DNA of 64,000 bases from Brugia malayi (Eukaryota > Nematoda > Chromadorea > Rhabditida > Onchocercidae): positions 3,901,221 to 3,965,220 of the forward strand of contig NW_025062479.1 in the NCBI RefSeq assembly GCF_000002995.4, written 5' to 3'. This document shows positions 1-15,406 of the stretch, in pieces. The position numbers and the translations under genes are program-made. Under the pieces are notes generated by a model, which did no database searches, was not told the origin of the DNA, and worked only from the letters and a program-made list of their open reading frames with translations. Every line of letters starts with the position of its first letter. Within the stretch, counting starts at the first letter, position 1.

Positions 1-946
1 TGGGGTCGACTATTTGTCTCTGAAATTTCGACAACAGTGTTATCAAGGAAGCAGTCAAGCAAAATATAGATATGTTACTAAGATAATCTAATTAAAAAAG
101 TCTCACCATATTTAAAATAGGGTTTTGGTTTATTGGAGTATGTTGAAGTACGCTTCCCAGTCATTAAGGAATCTTCATTCGCATTGCTATCACTTGTTGA
201 AAATTCATCTAGTTCCCGAAATATGACCAAGACCCGATTTGGAATATAATGAATTTGATGTCTTATGAAATAATAAGCGGATAAAAAGACACACTAATAT
301 CAGCCAATATATGTGATATTATTGTTGCGCTATGAGAACAATGGAAGAAAACATCCAGCCTAAACTGCATAATAAGCCTTGCAGACGAGAAACACAACAA
401 GGTGTTATGTAGGACTGTCAATGGCTTCGTAGCAATGGCATATACTGACTGCTGTTGATCGTTGAAGTGGAATGATATACGAAATGAAAGTGTTTAAGGT
501 ATGAAAACAAGTGGCCTAAAGAGACAAACAGAGTAAATCGGGTCACAGGGAAAAAGAAGGAACACTACTACATCACTAAAGGGCTGTTATCATTTATCTA
601 AGCTTAGAAAAGGAGGAGTTGGGAGTACAATTTGTTGGCTAATGGGTCAGCGGATGAAATGATTGAAGTGGCAGAGAGGAAGATGAATGATATGGATAAC
701 TGTGTAAAAATAGCAATTCGCTACTGAACTTCACGCATACTATCTCAGTTCCATCCATAAAATTCCTCACAGACAAAAAGTCCATATTGAAGAGGGAAGC
801 AGTGAAAAGGCCCTTCCAAATGTCTACTCTACAGATATATATGTGTGTGTGTGTGTTAAGCAGCGAGACAACGCAGTTACATTCAGTCGGGAGGCATTAC
901 AACATGTCTGTTTGTGTGTGTACGTGTGTGCGTCTGCGTGTGGGTG

Positions 947-995
<49 letters not shown>

Positions 996-3900
996 ATGTG
1001 TATGTGTACACTGTTTGAAAAACGCCCACGGAAACATACAGAAAGACAAAAGTGAGCTATGGAAGAATCTCCGGATATCCTGAGAACCATAGATCGAGGG
1101 AATAGTAGTGAAGGACAGGATGGGTCAAACGACAGCTTTATGTCGTAAAAAACTGAAGTAGTGAACAGTTTGAAGAGAAAGCACACTGAGCAACTGAGTG
1201 ATGAAGAGATGTGGCATGAGATTCATCACCCGAGCGTTCCGGAAATCTATGCATTCAATTCAGTTTTATCATTCCAACTTCAACAAACAACTTCTCTTTC
1301 TAAATATATACAAGAATGATTTGTGTTTCTCGGAACTGTATGCTACACGCTGTAATAATATGTGTTACTATAATTAGTGGTAATTGATTGATAACTGATG
1401 AAACGATATATACAAGACGATGGAAAAGATTGTCAACACATAAGGCAGAATTTCATTTCAGGCTTGAATGAATGTCTTGGCATCTAGTAATTTTCACCTA
1501 GTAATTCTTTAAAGAACTTTTTCATTGAAGTTTTAAATGTAGCACACTGTTGTAACAGTTAAGGAAAATTCCAACATTTATTAAAAATTAAGTGACATTC
1601 AGTAGATATTTGGTAACGATTTGATGGAAAGTTTCCGGAAATATTTTTTTTTTTTTGTTAATTTCTGCGAAAAGAAAAAGGAAAAAAGGAAAACTAAGCT
1701 CGACATCAAATAAGTAGGACTTTTAAAGTATTTTCTCAAACAATCTTATATTTCACTAGAGACAGTGCATTTGAAGCAACGAGAATTTGTCAACCGTGCT
1801 TCCTATCATTTCCTCTAAAGATAACCAACTTTAAAAGTATGGAGAAAAATGACAAAAGAAGGAAGGTCAATCATAATTACATTGAGGATAGCCCATAATT
1901 TATGAGAAAATTAATGGAGGCGAGAGGAACAGGTGTGTCTATGTTGTGTAGGAGTTCGGATAATGGCATGAACATCAATACATCTCTTAGACATATCTGA
2001 TACATTTGTCTGAACTGAATTGATAATTGAAATCATAATTAAACTGAAAAATCACAGAATTGATGTTTGAAATAAACAACAGGCAAAGTTCTGATAACAT
2101 ATTCAAAGATACTGTTAACACGATGTGGTGCGGAATTCTCTTCCATCCTAGGCGTATGGAATAGAAAGTGTTTCAGTCGGATTACTACGTATTTCTTGTA
2201 GGGAAGTGAAGGAGGGATGAAAGAGAGGAAAGATAAGTGGAATGAGTGAAAGGCGCAGTTCAATAGCATCAGCAAACCACCGCTAGGTTCAAACAAAATT
2301 CTTCAACTATCGATTTTGTAAGTTCGCACATCTCGCCTTGGCATTACAAGTAATTTCACAGTCAGTTAGTTATCTTGCACTCTCGTATAAGTTTCTTATA
2401 AAAAAATAAACAAATAGGAGCCTCTGTGTAAACAAAATTTTGCTTGTGATAGTATTTCGAGAATTTCATTCTGGAATACGTAAATTTTTGACAACTTCGA
2501 CATTCAAATAAGAGAATTTTTCTTTTTTTAAAATAAAAAAAAAAAAATGAAATAACACATGATTTTAACTGGCGTTGCTCAAAGCTGCTCTTAATGACAA
2601 CATATAGCCCGTGCTACATGTTCTCATTCAAAAAGATTTCCTTTATCAATGATTATCAGTTAAATTGAATGTTATCATTTAATCTAACGTATAAAAACAT
2701 CAACTCTAAAATGTAAAATTTTTTAACTTGAAATCTTGTTTGAAAGATACGCGATAAATTTAGTCCATAACCAAATGAGATGTATCATCAAAAGTGAACC
2801 AATGATCAAATGTTTAAATGTTCGAAATCTCTGTGCTCAACGGGTCTGATCGAGAATATAATGTGAATGAATGGGATATATGTTGTGTATTTGTGGACTG
2901 AATGGATAATGATGATGATGATGATACATCGATCTAACTAACTTTTTTCTTCCTGTTACTGCAGAGGTACGTACATTCTGCTGAAACGATGTTCTCCGAC
3001 GAAAATGAGTGCACATTTTCATGTGCAAAGTAGTTCTCTACTAGGAACAAAAAAAAGTGAATTGAATTGATATTTAAAGATGAGGAAGATGTCGTGTTAC
3101 AGCACCAAAATTTTATAATAAAAATAAAGGATAATGACATGAACGATGAACTGGTTTTTCCTTTCTAGTAGCAGTATAAGCAGATCCGTTCTGTTATAAC
3201 AAAGTTCACAGCTACACCACTTTGACTGTCACATATATAGTTGACAATTTTCTGATTGTTAGATCGTAATTAGATTGACAAGAGATGTAATTCATTCAAA
3301 TAGTAAATCATTTTTTGACTGCTCGAATTGTTTGCTTTCTCCTTTTTTTTTAAAAAAAAAAAAAAAAAAAAGTATCCTCTATCTAAAAAAAAAAAAGAAA
3401 GAGGAAAATATCAACAAAATCTGCGTTATTTTAAAATCGTTTTGACTATTTAATAGTGTATTATGAGGATTTTTTTAGCACAAAGATTTTGATTTGAAAC
3501 TGCTTTCTTCAGAAACAAGAACTCTCCTTGTTATCATGAAATTTTTTGAAAAAGATGAATAACAAGACGTATTTGCGAATATTTTCCTGAAGCTTAAAAA
3601 TGACATGTAAATGAACCTTCACTTCAGTTAATGGACAAGATTATGAAAGCTACCAGAAAATTAGAAGTGTTTTTAAGGTGTTTGAAAATTTTTCATAACA
3701 GTCATCCCTAAAAAAAGCAAAATCGTAGGGAATTAATATAATTTATAACAGTACCAACAGCTTGCACAATGAGGGTTCATTTATTTTTAATCTTAACTTT
3801 ATGAAATTAGAAGTAAATGTAAGAGACTATCTGATATAAATCTCAACATCAGCTTACTTTTAACAACGTTAGCTGCAACAGTCCTAGATATTTCCTAATC

Positions 3901-4094
3901 AACCGAAGCTTTTACAAATTTCTTTTTTCTCCTCACATACCATACCATTTAAATTTTGCAATATTTGAATAAAATAACAATTAAATATGTCTGGTGATGT
4001 TTCTTATATTGGGATGATGTTTTAGGTACGTGCACGTAAGTTACAAACATTTTTCAGTTGCTTTATTGAAATTATTGGAAATATTGTATTCATT
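1..4094. other. Intergenic, no gene recognised
   Basis: I see no conserved protein or convincing exon chain on either strand. The longer open frames here are shadows of a TG/TA microsatellite or of AT-rich DNA. A short (ATG)n run sits at about 2908-2925. A T-tract followed directly by a long A-tract lies at about 3342-3362, with a second A-tract near 3386-3397. Confidence 0.6.
841..1010. repeat. Compound TG/TA microsatellite
   Basis: A short TG run (about 841-857) is followed after about 60 bases by a TG-rich stretch (about 912-945), a near-pure TA tract (about 948-991) and interrupted TG repeats to about 1009. The open frames here, rich in Cys/Val on one strand and His/Ile/Tyr on the other, are translations of the repeat and not genes. 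Confidence 0.9.
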
Positions 4095-6093
4095 TCATAC
4101 ACACTTCACTCCCTTTCGTCTGGTAAAATCTTTCAACTCAAGACGAATATTACGTGGAAAATTTTTGACAATCTGAAAAATAGTTTATTATTCTGCAACC
4201 AAAGTGCTAATTTTGTCTTTTTTAAAATACTGCTCAGACCAGATATTATTCTGTGTATAACGTTAAATCTATGTGTTCCATAAAAACGTGTACATAATGA
4301 AATCTATAAATTTTCACACATGAGCTTTTCGAAAATCTCGAAGGATCACTACAACGAATTCGTGTTGTAGTATTAGTAAGATCACTACTATTTTTTCATT
4401 TCATTACTATAAAGGTTTGTCTTTTGATTATTGAAAAAATTAATTAAAACATAAATTCAAATTCATTTTTGCAAAAATTCCTATAGAAAAAACAAATGTA
4501 ATGTTTTGAATGGTTCACCTACCCCAAACCACTCATCAGGCTCTGCGTAAGCGAGAATATTCAGCGCTTTTCGTGCTTCATCCGATATTTGGCGCATATG
4601 CAGTAGCAACTGTTGCTGGCAGCGTCGGCGTTCTCTCATATATTGGTTGTAAGCAGTAAGCTGATTTCTAGTTAATAATGATACGGCGAGCAGATGAATC
4701 TGAAAATATAAAAGATCTCGGAAATGATTTCAGACTTTTAATTTGTGCATTCTGGGAAATGAAATATGATATCCTTAAACGCTTGTAGAAAATTATAACT
4801 TGCATTATTCACATCTTTTTTCTTGGAATCACTGCTTACTTTGAATCTGTAATATGCTTGGTCATTTATAACTTTTCAGTAACTTGACAGGATTCTTACC
4901 ATCTCTTCACGTAATCCTTCGGATGGAATGTTTCGGTCGTTCCATAGTTTCGTAAAATTATTGATAATATCTTTATTTGCATCTTTTAGAAATTCCGGGA
5001 GTTCAAAAGTTTCCGAAATCTGTAAAGTTTCTTGTTATATTGATTGCTGTGAGCGATCAGCATTATAGATTAAGAAACATTACAGGCACTTCATCATAAA
5101 CAGCTTCATTTTCTGGAGTTGAAGAAACGCGGTCGCTAACCGAATTATATCCATAACGACTGCTATATATTTCCGAACTTACTGAAATAATTACATTTTG
5201 TTTCTTTTCATATTTTCTATGCTGAAATGCTTTTACAAAGCAGTAATCTTAAACAAAATGAGGATCCACTTTCAATTGGGGTTTTTGAATTGATGATATC
5301 ATCATCGGTTTAGGTTACCGAATCTTCGGTATGATACGCCTTTTGAAATTCACTTCTGCTTTTATGTGCCTTTGATGTAAGTAGGGTCAGCTATTGAAAA
5401 GATGCAGAATTTCGTGCAGTTAGATATGTGGGTGCTGTTAAACATCATTCGATATAAAATTTGATTTTACCATGGAAAACTGAGCTTTTGTCAGATGTTA
5501 TACTTCTGAATTTCATACTATGTAATACTTGAATTTTTTTCGTTTGCTGAAATTTTGATGGATATAAACCACTTTTTCATACAAAATGAAAAGGTGGAAG
5601 AATGGGAATTGAAGGCCTTTAATTCAATCATAATACGATTCTTTAAAAAGTTTGCACTGCTGATTGATACTACCAATACTAAAATTAACCTGCATGACGA
5701 TATTTCGTAGGGAAAATATTAACGACTGTAAGGATAACATCAGTAGCAATTTGTTCCGCAACGCAGCTTTCTCCGGATTTGTAATTTTCCCTGTGCAGCC
5801 GCATTATTATCTTTCCATCAAACATAAATAGTCAAAAGACATTAAAAGAGATTTCAAGGTTCCCGAAAAAATAATTTCCTGGCTCAAAAGTAAACTGGTC
5901 TGGAGACTACTCTCATGATGGTCGTAAAAATGAATTCTTGGCATTTTTTGTAATGACTCCTAAACTTCACATTAACAAACAAGAAGAAACATTTTAAGTT
6001 GTATTTCGAGGCTTACCAGATATGTCGCAACTTTTCCCTCGCAAAATCTGGCATCTGATTATACTCGGGAGGTAGTCGGCAGGGACGTGACAC
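4095..6093 (-). CDS. Putative SXP/RAL-2-like (DUF148) protein, 5' incomplete
   Basis: Six exons with consistent phase: 6093-6017, 5790-5690, 5181-5084, 5019-4900, 4699-4523 and 4172-4095 (TGA at 4097-4095). They encode 216 residues plus stop. The first exon must be preceded by another, because an in-frame TAG abuts its acceptor; no signal-peptide exon was placed with confidence. Two segments resemble each other: one starts RLPPEYNQM and continues REKLRHIWENY, the other starts ELPEFLKDA and continues NNFTKLWND. This LP-start plus helical pattern, with a basic/Gln-rich helix after it (RERRRCQQQL), recalls the nematode SXP/RAL-2 (DUF148) family of secreted proteins, whose biochemical function is poorly known. 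A Tyr/Ser-rich linker (SSEIYSSRYGYNSVSD) separates the halves. Family assignment is tentative; the gene structure itself is well supported. Confidence 0.5.
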
Positions 6094-7126
6094 CTAAAAC
6101 TCAATATAAGAAAAGTTATGTACTCTTGGAAAAAAAAAAAAAGCAAATAAATAAAAGCACATTTCTTGATCACTCTGATTGTGGAATAGTCAAACATAAT
6201 TTAAAAACGTCGTTGAAAAAAAAAATCAGTTTTTGATGTTTCATTCAAAAAAAAGGTTGAAAAAGAGAACCAAAAAGTTATGAAAAAATAAAAAAAAAAC
6301 TGACGCTTGTTGCTATGCTTTGATGTAATATATTAAATGCAGAATAATGCAACAAGCACAGAATTACCCACATCTAAACAGTAAGTCTTCCTTGAAGTTT
6401 ACATATATGCCTAAATTTAATATTATAATTACTGGACTTCATAAGGAGAAATAATATATTGTTAACAGTCAAATCTTCTCCTTCACTTTCATCAACCCAA
6501 TAATAATCATTTCTCTATGAAATTAGCTGTTCATTAGAGGTTTAATATCCATTGATTACTTTAATTCTAATCTGAATAAGTAAAATACACTTCTCGAAAG
6601 CTTTAAAAGGTAAAACATAACGACAAATGAGGTCCACTGCTTCTGGAAGAATTTCTTTCAACTGGAACTGCCGAAGTATAGAGAAAGTAATGAGCGTCTA
6701 TTTATTATAGGAAAAGTCAAGGTGATTACTTCTCCAAAATCCAGTTCTTTCATGAAAAATAAAGATGTGCAGTAGATGAACTGACACAATCATATCGTTC
6801 TCTATCCATTAACTTTTGAATCGAAGAAACCACTCACTTATCTTATTGAGCTTAAAAAATTTTTCTTGAAAATTCCATTAAAGCAATTACCAATTGCAAG
6901 CAGAAACTCGTTTTTCAATCCAAAGTGAGTTATTTTGATTATTTATGCACTACCGTACTACCATGTTTTCAAAGTCGTAACTTTTCAGCATAATTAGGAA
7001 CTTTTTCAGTCAAATCCGCAGCATCATTAGACGGTCAGAAGGCAACACTTTCTTCTTTTCAACTAGTTGCGATGTTGTATTTCAGTCAACAAACAGCACT
7101 GACAAAAGATACTTTCATTTGCTTAC

Positions 7127-7203
7127 CTGTAAACAAATAAATTAGCGGGCTTAAATGCAACCAAACGTATGCAATCAAAGCTGCCAATAGAATGAATATA
7201 CAT
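7127..7203 (-). other. Candidate 5' exon between the two minus-strand genes
   Basis: A strong donor (CAG|GTAAGC, read on the minus strand) ends a short open segment that can start at ATG 7203. Another frame of it reads as a hydrophobic stretch (CIFILLAALIAYVW) like a signal peptide, but has no ATG. Neither frame joins in phase with the exon at 6093, so an extra exon would be needed. It may be the 5' end of the SXP-like gene or an untranslated exon. The rest of 6094-7286 shows no coding signal. Confidence 0.25.
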
Positions 7204-7286
7204 GGCTTCCACTAAATAATGTCACATTTGATGAGACAAACATTCCCTAGTTTCAACAAACATATAAAGAGTTTGTAAAACAATTA

Positions 7287-7292
7287 TTTATT
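7287..7292 (-). terminator. Poly(A) signal AATAAA of the ZNF330 gene
   Basis: AATAAA on the minus strand lies about 29 bases past the ZNF330 stop codon, a normal distance for a short nematode 3' UTR. Confidence 0.6.
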
Positions 7293-7320
7293 CCTTGTTA
7301 GCAACACACTGTCACCATGA

Positions 7321-9570
<2,250 letters not shown>

Positions 9571-9583
9571 ATTGCAGTGGACG

Positions 9584-9585
9584 CT
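9584..9585 (-). promoter_or_regulatory. Probable trans-splice acceptor for ZNF330
   Basis: On the minus strand a pyrimidine tract (TTATTTCCCCCTAAG) ends in AG 13 bases upstream of the start codon, with no coding frame continuing upstream. This fits spliced-leader addition. Confidence 0.5.
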
Positions 9586-10374
9586 TAGGGGGAAATAACA
9601 AGACGGCCAAGAATGAGAATGGTTCTATGTATGTCGACAATCACACCGCTCGCAACCTATAGAAGCTGGAAAATGTAACGGTAATTCCTGCCCCACCATT
9701 TAAATACTCATCCTCTTAAAACCTGAAACTGAAATTTGTTTCTGTCAAGAAGACCGCACTCAAGTTCAAAAGCATTTGCAATAAGAGCAAATGGAACCCT
9801 ACCAATAAACGGAGTGAAATTTTTTTCTCGAAATCTGCAATTCAAAATTGAGCAAAAATAGGAATAAGCTTTATTTTCCAAATACGATAGAACCAAAAAT
9901 TAAACAGTCATTTGCACTGAAATAGTCCACATTATGCTGCATCAAAATCATTCTGATCACATTATGTTTTAGCTAAAACAATGTGGAAAACACAAAATTA
10001 TAGCTACAAGAAATTAGCTGATGCAAAAACTGCACACCAAACCGTCTTTCTTATTCCAAAATCTCGACGATTACTTCGTTATGAAATTCCTTGAATTCAA
10101 CTTTCATAGTATGAAAAACCTATACTATTCACGAATGCAATTTCATTATAGCAGCTCCGCATATTTCACACAAATGCCTAATTGAGAACAACAGTACAGT
10201 GTTTACTAATCATCACTAAGCGATAATATCACAAGAGCAGGCAGTGAATGGCAATATGGTGGTAGTTACTGCAAAGTGATAATTGTAATAAAATTTTTCA
10301 TAAAATTTTCCATACTACAAGTATATCCAATGATTGATCCACAAAAAATTTTCACTGAAAATTTATAACTACCA

Positions 10375-13300
10375 TTAAAAGGTGGAATTTTGCAGCTGAT
10401 GGAGAAAATCACTGAGGATTCCAAGTGTAATACAAGTCTGATCAAACTGGGTACCTGAAGCAATTACTTGTGCGCCTAGGTACGCTGCGTTGTACCTCCA
10501 CGGTGATAGATGGACCTGAAGGATATTAATATACAAGTAAATATTGATTATATATATTTATTTGTGTATATATAATATTGATTACCTAGGAAATTTTAAT
10601 TTGAGGGGAAACCTACTGCTGTAGTTTGCTACATGCTACAGTCTAAATTTGGTAAAGCAGGGATGGAACAGGGAAAAATAATTTATGGAAAGCTGCTGCA
10701 CTGACAATGGAAGAAAAACTGATCTGAACGCAGTTATGCAAGTCTCATGATTATATTTTATAAATGGAATAAGTTAAAAGGGAAAATCATTTTAAATACA
10801 ATGGAGAAAAGAAGTGAACACTGTGTATAATCAACCTATTCCGCAGTGAAGAAGTCAGTTCCTTTTATAAGCATAAAAATTCAGACAAAGTATGATAGAG
10901 CACCAACAGAACACAAGTAATATTTGAACGTTTTTATAATGCCAGCAAAGTGTAAAAGTACTACCTGGGTGTGTATAATTGGTGCCACGAGTGATGCTAC
11001 TTCTATTTCCAATCTTTCAGCTAAACCAGGAAGTAGAGAGACGCCACCAGCCAAGTAAATATTCCTAAAAAACAAACTCGAAATTCAAATCACGAAATGA
11101 AAATGTTTTCAGACTAATCTGTGTCAGAAGATAGTGAAAACTCCAAGAACAAGCATGAATTTACCTGAACAATGTTTTCCTACTATCAATAGGTGATAAC
11201 TGCACAGCTTCAAATACTAGCTGATGAAGCGCTTTTGTATCAAGACCCCACCTTTTTGGTTTAAATAAACCTTCAGTTGTAGTGAAGCGAGCAGAATTTA
11301 TCTGAAATGAAGCTTCATTTCGAATAAACGATGAAAATATTTCAATTAATAACTAGTTGCAAGTCAAAAGTATATAATGATCACATACTTTGAATGAAGA
11401 CATCATTTCACTAGTTGGTTCGAACTGTTCAATCGAAATGACTGCATCTATGTCGCAAATGTTATTCGAACATTTTTTAACTTCTTCATCATAGTCAGTA
11501 GCAACGAAACATGCCTTCAAATACAAAACCAGTCACACATAATTACGTGTATCAAATATTAAAACAATTAGCTACTTATGGAAAAACAAGGAATAAATAC
11601 CTGCTCCATAACAAATCGCGAAATGAGCATTTCAATTGATGATTGAAAAGTGTAACTGCCGTTCGATTCTATAAGTTTTGCTTGTAAAGCATTAATAATT
11701 TGAGTCGCGCCACACGGTAATGATATAATCGCATTATCGACAACATAACCTTTAAAAATGCATGGCTTTTATTAATAATCTCGGTAAATACTGGTTGTGT
11801 TATTACATCTTCGTTTTGTACAAAAACGATATCAATGAAGATGCGTACAATTCTGAATGTTAAACATTTCTTACTTTATATTTAACAATTATGTTTGGAA
11901 ATTTTCCCCATTATTGCAAAGTGAAATTATATGCATATATGTCACTTTTTTATGTTTTGAAATTTCTTTTACTTTTGACGAGTAAATACTGGCAGCCTCC
12001 TCATTTAAGTATCATTCTTGCTAAACTTGACGGGAATTATACCGCATAATTGCGCATAACAGCGGTGGATGTCAACCATTTAAAAATAGAACCTAGCATC
12101 AAGCAGATACCAATTACTGGGTAAAGAACAATTTTATTCCAAGAAATTAGGAAATAATACGCAAAGAAGTCAAAGAATGTGATTATGAACATACCATCGA
12201 TTACTGGGACAATATTGACACAATCGCCGATATCAACGACGACACCAGTAGCAACATCGTAGGCATACAGTACAAGGCTTGGCTGACGCGATATCGCTGC
12301 ACCCTTGAAAAAACGGATTTTAAGACACTTAAAATTACTAAAAAACGAACTCTATCTATATATGTTGGTCTAAAAAAGTACCAAAAAATATTAACAAAAA
12401 ATAATGTCATGAAAAACAAAAAATGACGAACCTGGAAACACATTTCCTCTAAAACAAATTTCAACAAATCCGCAATGAGAGCAGTAGGAATATTTTGCGG
12501 AATTGAAAGCAAAACCTAAAAAATTATGTTTTATTAAGTGCCTATTAATCATTATCCAAACAAAAAAAAATAATAAAACTAATAACAATAAAAACAGTAT
12601 ATAAATATAAAAAAGATAAGACATATACCTGTTTCTACAGTTAAGCAATTCAAATATATACAATTTATTTCTATCTTTAACACAACTTATTTCACGAAGG
12701 AGAAAAATTACACATTTACCCGATACTTAGTCGGATCGACTTTCAAATCATCAACACATTTCTGCAAGCAAGCTTTCAAAGCTGGTCGGTGAAAAACATA
12801 CCGATCCAGTGAAATATCCGTTGCGCGCAGTGGTCTTATCAATTCACCCTTACGACGATTCTGAAATCATATTGTTCTGTTTGAACTGTACTGAAATCTT
12901 AAAGTTACACGACGTAAAAACACATCACAATTTGGAATTTTATTTCATAAAATGTGAAATATTTTTCAGCTAACAGTGATATCACATACATTACATAGTA
13001 GCACTATTTTGAACTGAATCTTAAAGCATCTTTAAAGTGCTTCATCCCACAAAAAACAAAACTGTGTTAAACCAAAAACTAACGAACCTCAGGTAGCAGT
13101 GCATCACAACCAACAATGAATTTACCATCATCTTTAACAAGGACTATTGTTGGAAAAAATGACTGTGGTAGTGAAGGTTCCATTGTTAATACACCAGCAC
13201 GCATTGAGCACGATCCAAGCTCAATAATAGCGACTTTCTGCAAATGCATGTTATATAAAGTACAGAAATGGAATAGGAAGTTCCCGCATAAAAGTTGGTT

Positions 13301-15284
13301 CATATCATTTATAGAATTGAACAAACAAAAAATGGATCATAAACGACGTTTCCGGAGCGAAACAGAATACTTGAAATTATTCATGACCTAATGTTCACTA
13401 CTTGAGTCCTTTCCTTTGGATGAAATAAGAAGCATGGAATTGATAAAGTAGACTTAGGAAGCTAATACAAGTTGTAATTCTCAATTCTCTCTACTTTATG
13501 CACAAAGAAGTGGAATTTAGAATTCACTTAGCACGCATACGAATTAATGCTTAAGACATTCAAAACATTCATATACGAACTGTGAAATATTTTTGAGTAA
13601 ACAGGAAAAAATGGGAAAAGAAGTAGGGAACAAAAAATGTACTTGATTGTAGGATCGCAGTTTTCCATTTTCTATAGCTCACGTTATTTAGATGAATAAT
13701 CAGTTCTAAATATTTTAACAACCTTGGTGATATGAGGCAGTGGAGGATAAACAGGATTAACGAATGTATCAAGATACGATGAAGCCGCATGACTGTTCAT
13801 AGCCTTCCTCCATTTATCAAATACATTGGCTCCTGGCGGAATTCTAAACAGCCACACATGTAGAACAGATGACCATAAACATTCCAAAATATGATACATT
13901 AAAGTGATGGAGAAGAAATCTACACTTCACTAATACGAAATAATTATTACTGAAAACGGAACAACTTCTTTTTAAAAGTGAATAATACATATGTATGTAT
14001 TTTGTCAAAAAATAGCAAAGAAACTACTTACAAACGGCACATTGCATCTGTGAGTAATGAACTGAGAGCAAAACAAAAAGTCCTAATGGGATCAATATCA
14101 ATATACTCCTCAGAATCAACTTTAATTCGTAAATATGACTGATATGAAAGTGACCTCAACACCATTCTGATATGACTCTTCCCGCCGTGTATATAAAGTG
14201 CATTTTCATCCCTGTTGGCATCTACTTCACAGCCAGAAAGCAGCACTTCCCCTACTGGAGTATCATCTGCGAAATGTGACTGAAAATTCAAAGAATGTAC
14301 TCATTATTCACTCCCAACAAACAAAAGGTAACTCCAACTGCAGAACATTGTTGATTTGGAAAAACTTCCCTCCTTCCCCGTTGCACAACGCTAGGAAAAA
14401 TTATTTTCCAACAATGCAAGGATTTCCATTGATGAACTACACAAAAGGACGGGATTACACCTAAAAAGTCTAGAAATTACAGGCATTTTTTGGTGTTGAA
14501 CTAAATAATTCTTCGCGGATGTTGTGCTACAATTCAAAGGATGCCTGTTGTGAAATTGCCTCATATCATTTTAATATAACTCATCCCTGATCTAAGCTAT
14601 TATTTCTTGATATAATGAAAGAAATAACTCACAGCAAACCACTGCAAGCGCCCATCTCTAGTTCGAAAATATTTTTGCACCCAATTTTTTTGCAATTCAG
14701 CGTATATGCTTTCGTCATCTACGGGAACTTCAAGATGTCCTTCCATATTAGTGAAACGATTAAGCTTTGACTCCTTGCGCGGTTCATAACTGACCTGTAA
14801 TTTCGCTAAATTTATGGAGATGAAGTGCAATTCAGTTGGTAAAACGATATATAAATCAATATATGAAATCAAAGGCGTATTTCTCATTCACGTTCATTAT
14901 TTCGAGCTATCAAACAACTGTAGAATAATTGATCATTACAGTTTTATCAATATTTAACCGGAAAACTTTCTGATAGTTAATTTTACACGGTAAAAAAACC
15001 AAAAAAATATGCAGCCCAGTGTAATTTCAATTTCCTGAACTCATAATCTTTGCCTGACATGACTAGCTTCATCCCAGAAATAATTTTATTTACTTAAAAT
15101 CATTCCATTCATTATGAGTTTAATCATATGAAAGTCCAAAATTTTTAAACGTCACCTCGTACAGTTTATTTAGGAGAAGTGTCGGATCCCAATTACTGGT
15201 TGCCATGCTTTCGTTACTGACATATTTCTCCACTAAATCCTTACTTGTGCATAATTCTGGTGAAGTACGCTCAACTGCCGGCAT
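10375..15284 (-). CDS. PH domain-actin-related protein fusion
   Basis: Thirteen exons with all phases compatible: 15284-15156, 14794-14633, 14279-14032, 13843-13723, 13237-13088, 12860-12720, 12515-12432, 12303-12195, 11749-11601, 11514-11389, 11301-11165, 11064-10965, 10515-10375; 598 aa. Residues about 62-175 look like a pleckstrin homology domain: GHLEV, then NWVQKYFRTRDGRLQWF, then PVGEVLLSGCEV, then SYLRIKVDSEEY. From about 221 the protein follows the actin fold: phosphate loop 1 VAIIELGSCSMRAG, phosphate loop 2 GVVVDIGDCVNIVPVIDG, adenosine loop NIYLAGGVSLLPGLAER, and the actin-like C-terminus (WRYNAAYLGAQVIAS). PH domains bind phosphoinositides or proteins; actin-related proteins act in chromatin or cytoskeletal complexes. 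I cannot match it to one numbered ARP. Its function is unknown to me; a membrane- or scaffold-recruited actin-like subunit is an inference. Confidence 0.85.
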
Positions 15285-15298
15285 TATTTTATAAGTGA

Positions 15299-15300
15299 CT
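15299..15300 (-). promoter_or_regulatory. Splice acceptor before the PH-actin start codon
   Basis: GAACTTCAG on the minus strand ends 14 bases before the ATG at 15284. The frame stays open back to the acceptor, so it could serve either spliced-leader addition or cis-splicing to the open frame at 15407-15736. Confidence 0.5.
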
Positions 15301-15406
15301 GAAGTTCACATCAATATCCGATGTACTATTATCAACTAGAACTGAAAGAGTCTTCACAATTTTTTAATGATGTTCCCAAAATCTTTTGATTTTCGACAGT
15401 CATGAA

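Noticed and set aside
787..1186. Open frames on both strands over the TG/TA tract
   Set aside because: They are translations of a microsatellite with no homology or splice context.
10266..10463. 65-codon minus-strand frame
   Set aside because: It overlaps the last exon of the PH-actin gene in another frame; the true frame ends WRYNAAYLGAQVIAS and on to TAA at 10375.
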